DNA of 64,000 nt. Origin: Shewanella donghaensis (GTDB lineage: Bacteria; Pseudomonadota; Gammaproteobacteria; Enterobacterales; Shewanellaceae). Below the pieces are notes generated by a model. That model ran no database searches. It was not told the DNA's origin and saw nothing but the letters and a program-made list of their open reading frames with translations. The position numbers and the translations under genes were made by a program. The stretch is taken from contig NZ_CP041783.1 of the NCBI RefSeq assembly GCF_007567505.1, positions 248,001 through 312,000 on the forward strand. Reading direction: 5' to 3'. Of the stretch, positions 26,764-35,908 are shown piece by piece (positions within the stretch are counted from its first letter, which is position 1; each line of letters begins with the position of its first letter).

Positions 26764-27576
26764 ATGAGTGATTGGCTGTTGTTGGTATTGTCTTGCGCAT
26801 TATTAGGTGTTGGTGTTGGATTTTTAGCTGGACTGTTAGGCATTGGCGGTGGGTTAATTATCGTCCCAATACTGAGCAGTATTTTACTGCACTTTGAGAT
26901 TTTACCCGCTGAGCAGGTGGTTATCGTTGCCATTGCAACTTCATTAGCGTCGATATTGTTTACCTCGACTTCTGCTGCTATCGCTCATCATAAAAATGGT
27001 AATGTACCTTGGGGGTTAGCCCCTTGGGTCATGACTGGTGTTGCACTTGGAGCGCTTATTAGCGGTTTTATGGCCGCGCTTTTACCTGATAAAATTGTGC
27101 GTTTAGTGTTTGCTGTAAGCGTAGTACTTATTGCATTAAAGATGCTTTATAGCAGCACAAAAAGTGATGTTTCTACACAAGATAAAATGCCCAATAAAGG
27201 TTTGTTAACCATTTTTACGACAATCATTGGTGGGTTGTCTGCCATGATTGGTATTGGTGGTGGGGCGTTGTTGGTGCCTTTGTTGACCTATTTTTCACTG
27301 GATATGAAAAAGGCCATCGGATGCGCTTCGGCTTGTGGCATTGTTATCGCATTATTTGGGTCGATAGGTTATATCAGTTCAGGGAGTGCTTACTTTTCAT
27401 TAGAAGATGGATTTGCAGGATTTGTATATCTACCTGCTTTGTTGGGTATTGTTTGTACCTCCTGGTTTATGGCGCCCATAGGTGCTAAATCGACACAGCA
27501 TTTACCGGTTTCAATCATCAAAAAGCTCTTTGCCGCGCTACTGTTGGTCATGGCTGCGAAAATGATGTTGAGTTAA
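26764..27576 (+). CDS. TauE/SafE-family membrane exporter
   Basis: The protein has 270 residues and about eight membrane helices. It has the two family half-repeats: GFLAGLLGIGGGLIIVPIL near the N-terminus and GGLSAMIGIGGGALLVPLL in the middle. The family exports sulphite, sulphoacetate or related anions. The start is supported by AGGA 7 bases upstream. It is divergent from mesX across a region with an operator-like dyad; a link to sulphur metabolism is possible but unproven. The substrate cannot be read from sequence. Confidence 0.88.
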   Translation: MSDWLLLVLSCALLGVGVGFLAGLLGIGGGLIIVPILSSILLHFEILPAEQVVIVAIATSLASILFTSTSAAIAHHKNGNVPWGLAPWVMTGVALGALISGFMAALLPDKIVRLVFAVSVVLIALKMLYSSTKSDVSTQDKMPNKGLLTIFTTIIGGLSAMIGIGGGALLVPLLTYFSLDMKKAIGCASACGIVIALFGSIGYISSGSAYFSLEDGFAGFVYLPALLGIVCTSWFMAPIGAKSTQHLPVSIIKKLFAALLLVMAAKMMLS

Positions 27577-27674
27577 AGGGAAGGCGACTGGTTTTTAGTA
27601 TAGTAATCGCATGATTGTGCGTTTTCTGCTTTAGAAAACGTTGGTGATCTTGCCTTGTGTATTGTGGGAGAATT

Positions 27675-28136
27675 ATGAGTGTACTTTATAATAAAATACC
27701 ACCAGTGATTATAGTGTTAATCTTTTCTATGAGTGTCTGGGGAATATCATTATTTTCTGCTTTTGTTGTCACTAACCCATTTATTCTGGAGTTAATTGCG
27801 TTAACTATTTTTATACTGGGTTTATTGTTTGCTATTGCGGGCGTGGTTTCTTTCCGTCTAGCCCGAACTACCACCAATCCATTAAAACCAGAGTCAGCTT
27901 CAGCTCTGGTCAATACAGGTATATATGCTATTTCTCGCAATCCAATGTATGTGGGTTTTGCTTTTTTTCTGTTGTCTCAATCAGTTTATTTAGCATCCCC
28001 AATGTCAGTTATTGGTTTGGTAGGTTTCATACTGTATATGAATGAATTTCAAATAAAGCCTGAAGAAAAACATCTTGCTGAAATATTTGGCGCAGATTTC
28101 GCTGATTATAAACATAAAGTTCGACGATGGCTTTAA
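27675..28136 (+). CDS. ICMT/PEMT-like membrane methyltransferase
   Basis: The protein has 153 residues from the ATG with GGGAGA nearby; an in-frame ATG at 27657 has no ribosome site. Three or four hydrophobic helices precede the SAM-binding signature of the isoprenylcysteine carboxyl methyltransferase-like family: a segment ending GIYAISRNPMYVGF, a Glu in the last cytosolic helix (KPEEKHLAEIFG), and F-x-x-Y-K-x-x-V-R-R-W-L at the end. Bacterial members methylate lipids or small molecules; the substrate is unknown. It is convergent with the DUF917 gene. Confidence 0.82.
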   Translation: MSVLYNKIPPVIIVLIFSMSVWGISLFSAFVVTNPFILELIALTIFILGLLFAIAGVVSFRLARTTTNPLKPESASALVNTGIYAISRNPMYVGFAFFLLSQSVYLASPMSVIGLVGFILYMNEFQIKPEEKHLAEIFGADFADYKHKVRRWL

Positions 28137-28195
28137 TACCTAAAGGCTTTCAGTGAGACTCATAAATAATTTCCAAACAGCCAAAAAGCTAAGCT

Positions 28196-29314
28196 TTAAC
28201 TTTTTGCAAAGTGACGTTCCACAGCTGCTTGGTAAGGGGCATCGATACCTGCATAAGCAGGGCCAAATGCAGCTAAGCCTTTTGCGGTGACAAATTCTTT
28301 AGGCGCTGGCAATACAACAATGGCGACATTAGTGCCATAGGTGACATTAGGGTTGGTAATAGGGGTGTTAGTATCCATATCCAGACAACAAATTAAGTCT
28401 GGAATAGTGACATCGACAATGCCATTTAGGCGACTGACTAAATTCTCGTTTTTTACTTCAATGTGGTATTTGTCATTACTATGCTGCCCAGTACCATCAA
28501 TAAATATATCGCCGAGTGTGAAACCGTCTTGAGTTCTAAAGTTAAACCTTGCTACCGTTCCTCGAAAAGCCACATAACCGCCGCCATGACTGGCAATTTC
28601 TTCTGCGATATCTTGATTGTTTTCTTTGGCTTGGCGATAGGCTTTACCGATTTCAAGTGACTTTGAAATTGTGCCTTTAATTACGGCATCTTTAACTTGT
28701 TCAATTGGCATTGCATGATCAATGGCTGCGATATCATTACGGCTAATCATTGATAATGCTCTAATCACGTTTTCGGCGCGTAAATCGTCAATCACATTTT
28801 CACAGATAAAGCACTCGCCAAATTCATTGGCGGTGACAATTGGCGCTGCAGGAATATTGTTAAAATAGTAAGTCGAGTGAGTAATTTCAGGGACCGCTCT
28901 ACCTGCCACGTCAGCATCGATAATATAGCCATTAGCCATAGCGGCAACATAGAATGAAATCGCTGTATTTGACCCGCCGAGTTCACAACAAATTGTGCCG
29001 TAAAACTCATCGCCAGTGTATTTTTCTAACCGTCTAAATGCGGTCATGATGGATGATGTACTGCTTTTAGGTAGACGTTTATATTGCTGTTCTTCTTCAT
29101 CTGTCATTGGCGATAACGCCCCTAACATGTAAGGGGTACAAATCTTTTTTCCTTGAGGAACATCATCGACACTGACAAGTTGGAAGGTTTTACCTGCCGC
29201 GATAGCTTTATCAATATAATAAAAGCCTTCATCGAGTTCGCCACCGCCACCCGTGCCTAAAATTGCGCAGCCATGCAAGATATCGGATAGGTCGGTTCTT
29301 GTGAGTGTTTTCAT
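28196..29314 (-). CDS. DUF917 family protein (hydantoin/nucleobase-like ring metabolism?)
   Basis: The protein has 372 residues starting at the second ATG, which has AGGGA 8 bases upstream; the ATG at 29323 lies inside that site. Motifs: LHGCAILGTGGGGELDEG at the N-terminus, VPQGKKICTPYMLGAL, ELGGSNTAISFYVAA, YIIDADVAGRAVPE and IPDLICCLDMDTNTPI. The family includes a domain linked to S-methyl-thiohydantoin desulphurase and often sits with hydantoinases or NCS1 permeases. Here it is the last gene after an NCS1 permease and a TonB receptor, so it probably acts on an imported nitrogen ring compound. The reaction is unknown. Confidence 0.85.
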   Translation of the reverse strand: MKTLTRTDLSDILHGCAILGTGGGGELDEGFYYIDKAIAAGKTFQLVSVDDVPQGKKICTPYMLGALSPMTDEEEQQYKRLPKSSTSSIMTAFRRLEKYTGDEFYGTICCELGGSNTAISFYVAAMANGYIIDADVAGRAVPEITHSTYYFNNIPAAPIVTANEFGECFICENVIDDLRAENVIRALSMISRNDIAAIDHAMPIEQVKDAVIKGTISKSLEIGKAYRQAKENNQDIAEEIASHGGGYVAFRGTVARFNFRTQDGFTLGDIFIDGTGQHSNDKYHIEVKNENLVSRLNGIVDVTIPDLICCLDMDTNTPITNPNVTYGTNVAIVVLPAPKEFVTAKGLAAFGPAYAGIDAPYQAAVERHFAKS

Positions 29315-29426
29315 TAATGACATCCCTGAGGGTGGTAAGCTTCAATAGTGATCATGTTAATCAAGCAGCGCAAAATATGTGTTCAATTTGCGCTGCACTA
29401 CAAAACATTTGTATTTCATGCATTGA

Positions 29427-30776
29427 TTAAGCAAACGATTTTTTTGCGATAAATTGCATTAATAAGTAATAGGTCGGCACCGTGACTAAAATGGCGTCGC
29501 AGACTTCAATGCTGGTTAAGGTTATCAAGCCGTTATTTGCTAATAGCGAAGTGCCTATGCCCACAGCCCATGCTATAACTGCGAGGTAATTAACCGATGC
29601 AACTCGGTGTAACTCGCTTAATTGGTAGATTTGTTGTTTACGGATGAGAAAAAAATCCACCACGTAAATTGCGGCTACAGGGGTAAATATGATCGATAGA
29701 CTGAACAAGAAATCGGTAAAATTAGCCAGTAGATTAAATGAGGCGATAACGGTGCCTAACACACCGGCAATAACAATCACTTTCCACTCAGTCCATTTTA
29801 CGTTGATGGCATTAAAACCAAGAGCTGCACTATATAAGTTCACCACATTGGTGACCCAACTGGACATGATGAGCAAGATAAATGCAGCGGTGCCAAGACC
29901 TAATGTCAGCATGACGGCTAAAATGTCACTTTGCTGAACGGCGATACCAGCCATTGCCGCGGCAATATAAACAAAGGTGTTGAGTATGAGAAACGGCAGA
30001 AAAGAGGCGATGACAGTGTCGTTAGTGTTTTTGGCAAACCGAGTAAAATCAGGCATTAATACCACACTGACAATAAAGCTACCTACAACGGCGGATACCG
30101 CTTCACCAAACGACAGTTCAATGGTGTCAAAGCTGGTGACTGTATCGGCTGGAATGACGTAGCCAACACTTTTATAAAGCATGTAAGCTACTAAAATAAA
30201 CAGTACAGGCACAAATAAACTCGACACTTTCTCGATGAGTTTAAACCCCCAAATAGTGGTGAGAGTAATTAAAATACCTGCGCTAATTTCCAAACCCCAC
30301 AGCGGAATATTGATTGAAAAGAGTTGTTGAAAAAGGGCTTGTGACACTTCACTGAATAAATTGATATTTACGCCATACCAACCAAGCAGCGATAAAACAA
30401 AAGCAAGACTAAGCAGGTTTGCGCCTTTACGGCCAAATACAAACTTCATGGTCATACAAGAGGTGAGACGATTGTGCATACCGACGATGCCAGTAACCGT
30501 TCCTAATATTGATAAAATGATGCCGCCAATAATGAACGCGTAAATACTTTGTTTAAGCCCTAATGCGCCGCCGAGCTCAAGTCCTGTAATGAGCCCTGGT
30601 ACAGCAAATGCAAGCCCACCGTTAATCATACCAATTCGAACGCCGCCTACGGTTTTATCTGCCGGTACGGGTCGGGTTGCATAGTCATCAAAGAGTTCAC
30701 TACTTGTAGGTAATGTTGTTTGATTTTGCTCAAATGCTTGTTGCTGAGTGTTATTTTTAGAGTGCAATGGCGGCAT
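29427..30776 (-). CDS. NCS1-family permease (cytosine/purine/hydantoin type)
   Basis: The protein has 449 residues and twelve predicted membrane helices, with a soluble N-terminus of about 45 residues that holds the family motif DDYATRPVPADKTVGG. Further family signs are the Gly-rich helix 1 (GMINGGLAFAVPGLITGLELG), the broken helix at GIVGMHNRLTSCMTMKFVFG, and VGSFIVSVVLMPDFTRFAKN, close to CodB. It imports a nucleobase, hydantoin or related compound by cation symport. It lies between TonB receptor and DUF917 genes in the same direction (gaps 90 and 112 bp), making a likely outer membrane-inner membrane-enzyme route. Confidence 0.88.
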   Translation of the reverse strand: MPPLHSKNNTQQQAFEQNQTTLPTSSELFDDYATRPVPADKTVGGVRIGMINGGLAFAVPGLITGLELGGALGLKQSIYAFIIGGIILSILGTVTGIVGMHNRLTSCMTMKFVFGRKGANLLSLAFVLSLLGWYGVNINLFSEVSQALFQQLFSINIPLWGLEISAGILITLTTIWGFKLIEKVSSLFVPVLFILVAYMLYKSVGYVIPADTVTSFDTIELSFGEAVSAVVGSFIVSVVLMPDFTRFAKNTNDTVIASFLPFLILNTFVYIAAAMAGIAVQQSDILAVMLTLGLGTAAFILLIMSSWVTNVVNLYSAALGFNAINVKWTEWKVIVIAGVLGTVIASFNLLANFTDFLFSLSIIFTPVAAIYVVDFFLIRKQQIYQLSELHRVASVNYLAVIAWAVGIGTSLLANNGLITLTSIEVCDAILVTVPTYYLLMQFIAKKSFA

Positions 30777-30866
30777 ATGGTCTACTTGTAAAATCGGCCT
30801 CGACTATAATTTAATATAGCGAGAATTTAATATAGCGAGGCCTGAGTTAATTTAACGATAATGACG

Positions 30867-33020
30867 TTAGAAATTATATATCGCTTCAATACCGTAAGTA
30901 CGTGGTTTATTTGGCATACGTGCCAAGTCAGTCACGCCATCACCGAAGAAGAAAATGTCTTCAATGGTGCGTTCATCAGTGAGGTTATTGACATATAACT
31001 GCACTGTCCAGTCATCAGATCGTAAGCCAACACCGGCATTAATCGAGGTGAAGGTAGATGAAGTCACTTCAGGGATTTCAATATCAAAGTATTGCGGCCC
31101 TTGAACTTGAATATCTGCTCGCGACACGATTGACCAATTTGAGTTAATCGGGAAGAAATGATTCGCAGACAAGCTGTAAGTATATTCAGGTACCCATACT
31201 TGCGATTGTCCTTCAAGTTCTGGTCTGTCTGCAAATTCTTTAATTTCTGAGTCAATCACGCCAGCATTAAAGCGTACATCGAGGTTTTCAGTGGCTGCCC
31301 AACCTAATTCTACTTCAGCGCCTTTGGTTGAAACATCATCAATGGCAAGGTTTTCAAGGGTAAAGGTGTCTACGTTAAACTGGGTTATTTGCGCATCTGA
31401 TTGTGAAATCATGAAGATAGCGCCATTTAAGGTCACTTTGTTCGAGAATAAAGTGGTTTTAAAGCCTGCTTCATAGCTATCTGATACTTCTTGATTAAAT
31501 ACCCGGTTAATACCTTCAGCGGGTTCATTAAAACCACCACTTCTAAAGCCTTTTGAGTAGCCAGTATAAAGCAGCAGATCCTCATTCATTTGATACGCTA
31601 AGGTCACTTTTGGTTGCCATTGACTAAAGGTGTCTTCAGCAAAGGAATCAATAGGGTAGTTAGGATCATAAGACTCACGCGTATCGTTGTCGTAACGTAA
31701 TGCGGCGGTGAGTTCGAGTTTATCGGTAATGTCGTAGTTGATTTGCCCTGCAAGCGCCCACGCTTTACTGCTGTTTTTGTCAGCGATGGTGAGATAAATC
31801 ATCTCATCGGTAAAGTCATCACGATCCAGTGGCACATCACCTAAAAAGTCATCATAGAAGTTAATGGTGTTGTCACGTTCTTTATCTTGGTAAAACGCTG
31901 ACACTGCCCATCTTAAACGTTGGTCACTTTGCGAGGTAAAGCGCGACTCAACAGTGAATGACTTAACATCAAATAGCCCTTCGGTGCCAAATGGCGCACG
32001 AAAGAAATCATCTTCGTCAATAAAGGTTGGGTCTGCAGAGTAATCGCCATCGTAAAAGTGTTGATTCTCTGAGCTGCTATAGGCTGTGATGAAGTTGAAT
32101 GTACCTAAGTCATATTGCTGGGTTAATTTAGCACTTAGCTCATAAACATCACGCTGGTCGTTATTACGGATGTTTTGTGAGGTTTCAATATCAAAATCTT
32201 CAGCGGTTTCTTCAGTGACATTTTGATAATAAGCAAAGCCTGCATCGCTGGTGGTATAACGTCCACGAAGGTTTAATGTGGTGTCATCAAACAATTCAAA
32301 TTCAAATTGGCCAAAAACCGAGTCTTCTGAAAAATAATCCGCTTCTTCATCTAGAAATACATTATCAATTAAGCCGTCAGAGTTTTTGGTGTAACCGCCA
32401 ACACGAAAAAATGCACTGCTGTCATCATTAAGTGCACCAGATACTACGCCATTGAGGTTGTAGGTATTGCCGTTTCCGTAAGACCCTTTAATAGTGCCTT
32501 CAAGTTCATCGGTTGGTTTTTTTGTGGTGACAATCACGGCGCCGCCAATGGCGCCTTTACCATAAAGTGCACCCTGTGCACCGCGCATGACTTCAATGCG
32601 TTCAATGTCGACTAAGTCTTGGTTAATAAATTCTAAATCGGGTGCGGTTACGCCATCAACCACAAAGGCGAGGGGCGCATCACCCACTTGTGGCGTTATC
32701 AGACCACGTATGGTAATACGGGCAAGGCCAGGTCTAAAATTATCTAGCTGACTTAAATTGGGAGTTAAATCAGCAACATCTCTGAAACTTTCAATGCGTT
32801 GGTTTTGGATCATGTCCGCACTAAAAGCCGTTACTGAGTCTGGGACATTTTGTAATGTCTCAACACGGCCACGAGCACTAATCTCGATTCGTTCAATACC
32901 AGCATCGGCAACAATATCTTGTTGCGCAACATCTGCTGCATAAGCTGAACTAAACAGCGAAATACTCACTGCTGTTGCGAGGATTGATTTTGCGAAATAA
33001 TGACGATTAGTGTTTATCAT
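30867..33020 (-). CDS. TonB-dependent receptor, first gene of the NCS1/DUF917 group
   Basis: The protein has 717 residues: a signal peptide ending at AYAAD, a TonB-box-like IERIEISARG, a plug with PLAFVVDGVT and ERIEVMRGAQGALYGKGAIGGAV, and a barrel ending RTYGIEAIYNF. GAGGG stands before the ATG. By length and plug it resembles the iron-complex class of receptors, but its neighbours (nucleobase-type permease and DUF917) suggest an organic nitrogen compound. An Lrp-type gene diverges from it. The substrate is inferred from context only. Confidence 0.9.
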   Translation of the reverse strand: MINTNRHYFAKSILATAVSISLFSSAYAADVAQQDIVADAGIERIEISARGRVETLQNVPDSVTAFSADMIQNQRIESFRDVADLTPNLSQLDNFRPGLARITIRGLITPQVGDAPLAFVVDGVTAPDLEFINQDLVDIERIEVMRGAQGALYGKGAIGGAVIVTTKKPTDELEGTIKGSYGNGNTYNLNGVVSGALNDDSSAFFRVGGYTKNSDGLIDNVFLDEEADYFSEDSVFGQFEFELFDDTTLNLRGRYTTSDAGFAYYQNVTEETAEDFDIETSQNIRNNDQRDVYELSAKLTQQYDLGTFNFITAYSSSENQHFYDGDYSADPTFIDEDDFFRAPFGTEGLFDVKSFTVESRFTSQSDQRLRWAVSAFYQDKERDNTINFYDDFLGDVPLDRDDFTDEMIYLTIADKNSSKAWALAGQINYDITDKLELTAALRYDNDTRESYDPNYPIDSFAEDTFSQWQPKVTLAYQMNEDLLLYTGYSKGFRSGGFNEPAEGINRVFNQEVSDSYEAGFKTTLFSNKVTLNGAIFMISQSDAQITQFNVDTFTLENLAIDDVSTKGAEVELGWAATENLDVRFNAGVIDSEIKEFADRPELEGQSQVWVPEYTYSLSANHFFPINSNWSIVSRADIQVQGPQYFDIEIPEVTSSTFTSINAGVGLRSDDWTVQLYVNNLTDERTIEDIFFFGDGVTDLARMPNKPRTYGIEAIYNF

Positions 33021-33182
33021 GTTTGTGCCCTCATAGGCTATTATGCATAAATATGTAGATATTGTGCATTAGTGCGATCCGTTATAACCATTGTGAGACT
33101 TTGGCAGAAAATAATATTTTGTAATGCTATTTAAATGCAGTAAAAATTTGTCGCTTTGGGATGAAACACGCTAAATTTTGCA

Positions 33183-33200
33183 AATTATTCATGGATAATT
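33183..33200. promoter_or_regulatory. AT-rich dyad in the receptor/Lrp divergent region
   Basis: AATTAT-TCATGG-ATAATT is a 6-6-6 inverted repeat lying 50 bases before the regulator start. AT-rich dyads of this size suit Lrp/AsnC proteins, which often act at their own divergent promoters. Weak on its own. Confidence 0.3.
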
Positions 33201-33249
33201 GAGTATAGGCAAGGTAGTTAGTAGATTATTTAGGGCTAGGTTTCTGAAA

Positions 33250-33783
33250 ATGAAAAAGAAAGTAAAAATTGATAGTTACAACAAAAAAATATTGGCGACG
33301 CTTCATCTTGAAGGGGATCTGACTAATATCGAATTAGCTGAAAAAGTAAACCTTTCTCCTAGCGCCTGTTTTCAGCGAGTGAAGTCGTTAAAAGAAGCGG
33401 GCTATTTTAGAACTTTTCATGCTGATGTTAATCTTGAACAAATTTGTGAGCATGTTATGGCGTATGTGGAGTTCACCCTCAACGATAACACCGCGCCATC
33501 ACGTCGACGTTTTGTGAGTGCGATACAAGATATTCCAGGGTTTATGGATTGTATGCAGCTTTCTGGTGACGTGGATTACTTGTCGTTAAGTTGTTTTCCA
33601 AATATCAAGAAATTGAATGAAACGTGTACTGAGCTTTCAGATAGACCAGAGCTGAGTATTAAGAATATTAAGACCCGTATTGTGATGGAAAGAAGTAAAT
33701 GGTTTTTGGGTTATCCGCTATCAAGTTTGAAGTGGCTTGATGATAGTTCACAGGATTCTGAAATGGTGTCTGAGCAAAGTTAA
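33250..33783 (+). CDS. Lrp/AsnC-family transcription regulator
   Basis: The protein has 177 residues from the ATG at 33250; a TTG 51 bases upstream would add 17 basic residues and is less likely. It has an N-terminal winged helix (DSYNKKILATLHLEGDLTNI, then SPSACFQRVKSLKEAGYF) and a RAM ligand-binding domain (YVEFTLNDN, IPGFMDCMQLSGDVDYL). The end is longer than usual (HTH to RAM fits about 155). It diverges from the TonB receptor-NCS1-DUF917 genes and probably regulates them in response to an amino acid-like or nitrogen compound; inferred from gene arrangement. Confidence 0.88.
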   Translation: MKKKVKIDSYNKKILATLHLEGDLTNIELAEKVNLSPSACFQRVKSLKEAGYFRTFHADVNLEQICEHVMAYVEFTLNDNTAPSRRRFVSAIQDIPGFMDCMQLSGDVDYLSLSCFPNIKKLNETCTELSDRPELSIKNIKTRIVMERSKWFLGYPLSSLKWLDDSSQDSEMVSEQS

Positions 33784-34453
33784 TAGCTATTCAGTGTTAT
33801 TTGTTCTTTATGTAAAACAGTGGTGAGTCACAGGCTTTTATCTCGCCATATGGCTTTGTTCATAGATTTTATCATTTAAAATTGAATTAATTCTAAAGCC
33901 AACTCTGTACCCAAATTCAGCCTGAAGCTCATTCAGGCTATAGAGTTAACCTAAACGGTTACAGTAATCGATAATAAACTCATCTTAATACTCAATCATA
34001 CTCTATGTCTCAACATGATGGAGCCAGATCGTGTTATGGTATCTAGCTTATCTTTTTTATCTTCCTCCTCGGTAATTAGACATTCTCATCTTATGCTAGA
34101 TGCGTTTATCAAAAGCTTTAGCAGTTCTACATTTTCAATCAACTCTAACCGTTTGCTATAAAGCGTTGCTGTCAATAAGTGTTGCTTTCAATAAGTGCTA
34201 CTGACAATACCGACGTAAATAGCTCATTGAGTTTGATGACATATATCTCTTCATTTATTCAAACGTTATCGACAGTATTTAGTTTACAAATATTGGATGT
34301 AATAGCGTTCTTCATATTCTAAAACTCTGTTTATCTTATAGCAGAGCAGACCCCATTCCATACTCTATTCATTAGAGTAATCGGCCTATTGGCGAAAGTG
34401 ACAATTCGTGTATGCAGTCAAACAGATCCATTGATATAACAAGGAACGATGAC
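33784..34453. other. 670-base gap with stem-loops
   Basis: No gene seen. A stem-loop AGCCTGAA/TTCAGGCT (33919-33939), nested inside an ACTCT/AGAGT pair (33902-33946), lies about 120 bases after the Lrp gene and may end its transcript. A second dyad, TACTCT-ATTCATT-AGAGTA (34361-34379), lies about 75 bases before the next start and could be a regulator site. Confidence 0.4.
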
Positions 34454-35620
34454 ATGAACACGTTAAAAGTAGGAGTCATAGGGACTTCGCGTAAAGTAGA
34501 TGAAAGACGATTTCCAATCCATCCAGGACATTTACACCGCATTCCTGAAGCGCTTCGTAAACAGCTAATATTTGAACAAGGTTACGGCGAACCCTTTGGT
34601 ATTTCAGATGAAGAAATTGCCGCATTAACTGGCGGAATAGCCACTCGCCATGAGTTACTGGCAGACATCGGTACCGTTATTATTGCTAAACCTGTATTAG
34701 AAGACTTACTAGAACTGCGTGAAGGAGGCACATTATGGGGATATGTGCATTGTGTTCAGCAGCAAGAAATCACTCAGGCAGCACTTGATAGAAAGCAAAC
34801 GCTAATTGCTTTTGAAGATATGTTTATCTGGTCACCCAATGGTCAAGTAGGCCGCCACACATTCTATAAAAATAACGAAATGGCCGGTTACTGTGCTGTG
34901 TTGCATTCGCTGCAACTAAAAGGCATTGATGGTAATTATGGCGATCAACGTAAGACGATTATTTTTGGTTTTGGCGCAGTGAGCCGTGGTGCTATTTATG
35001 CGCTTAAAGCCCATGGATTTAAAGATATCACTATTTGTATCCAACGTCCTGAAGAGCAAGTTCGTGAAGAGGTACTTGATTGTGACTATGTGAGAATTCG
35101 CGCAGGTGAGCAGGGTGAAGCTCGGATGATGGTAGTCGAGCATGATGGTAGCAGCAGACCATTAGCAGAACTCATCAGTGAATCCGATATTATTGTTAAC
35201 GGTACTTTTCAAAACACCGCTAAACCAACTAACTTTGTTATCGAATCTGAAGCTGACTGTCTAAAACCTCATAGTCTGATTATTGATGTGAGTTGTGATG
35301 AAGGTATGGGGTTCTTTTTTGCGAAACCGACTACATTTAAACAGCCGATGTTTAAGCATGAAACGGTTGATTATTATGCGGTAGATCATACGCCGACTTA
35401 TCTTTGGGAAAGCGCAACTCGTTCAATTTCTGCAGCGCTTATTGTTTACTTACCAAATGTGTTAGCAGGCCGAGAAAGTTGGCAGCAAAATGAGACGATT
35501 CGAAGAGCAATTAACATTGATTCTGGTGTTATTTTGAATGAGGCTATTTTGTCTTTTCAACATCGTGAGTCAGAATCACCTTATGCCATCAAAGATGTTG
35601 AGCTAAATCTAGCTGTGTAA
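34454..35620 (+). CDS. N5-(carboxyethyl)ornithine synthase / alanine dehydrogenase-like enzyme
   Basis: The protein has 388 residues from the ATG at 34454, with AAGGA 8 bases upstream; an earlier in-frame ATG at 34412 has none. It has an AlaDH/PNT-type fold: N-terminal substrate domain (VGVIGTSRKVDERRFPIHPGH) with the basic residues used to hold a keto acid, and a central NAD(P) fold (TIIFGFGAVSRGAIYALK). The nearest described relative by motif is carboxyethylornithine synthase, which condenses ornithine with pyruvate reductively; saccharopine-type chemistry is an alternative. It stands alone between long gaps. The exact substrate is undetermined. Confidence 0.75.
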   Translation: MNTLKVGVIGTSRKVDERRFPIHPGHLHRIPEALRKQLIFEQGYGEPFGISDEEIAALTGGIATRHELLADIGTVIIAKPVLEDLLELREGGTLWGYVHCVQQQEITQAALDRKQTLIAFEDMFIWSPNGQVGRHTFYKNNEMAGYCAVLHSLQLKGIDGNYGDQRKTIIFGFGAVSRGAIYALKAHGFKDITICIQRPEEQVREEVLDCDYVRIRAGEQGEARMMVVEHDGSSRPLAELISESDIIVNGTFQNTAKPTNFVIESEADCLKPHSLIIDVSCDEGMGFFFAKPTTFKQPMFKHETVDYYAVDHTPTYLWESATRSISAALIVYLPNVLAGRESWQQNETIRRAINIDSGVILNEAILSFQHRESESPYAIKDVELNLAV

Positions 35621-35674
35621 TTTTAACGTATTTATTAGAGGCTTATTTCTCAAGGGAATTTGACTATAGCGCGA

Positions 35675-35698
35675 AGGGCTAGATTTTATATTAGCCCT
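35675..35698 (+). terminator. Stem-loop after the carboxyethylornithine synthase-like gene
   Basis: AGGGCTA (35675-35681) pairs with TAGCCCT (35692-35698) with a 10-base AT-rich loop. No T run follows, so it is a weak candidate. The remainder of the gap to 35908 shows nothing further. Confidence 0.4.
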
Positions 35699-35908
35699 GA
35701 CCTGATAATGAAAAAGGTGAGTGTTAACCTAGTCATGTGACTTACATGGGCAGTATTATTTTAATAATAGTTGTTAATTGCTCGTTTCCCTTTCTAGCTA
35801 ATTAAGCAATAAATAAAATTAACCCAAGACTATTGGGCTAAAAACACCGATAATTCCCCTCATTAGATATGCTCGCCAATTTACAGCGCACGACTCTGGA
35901 ACTATTCA

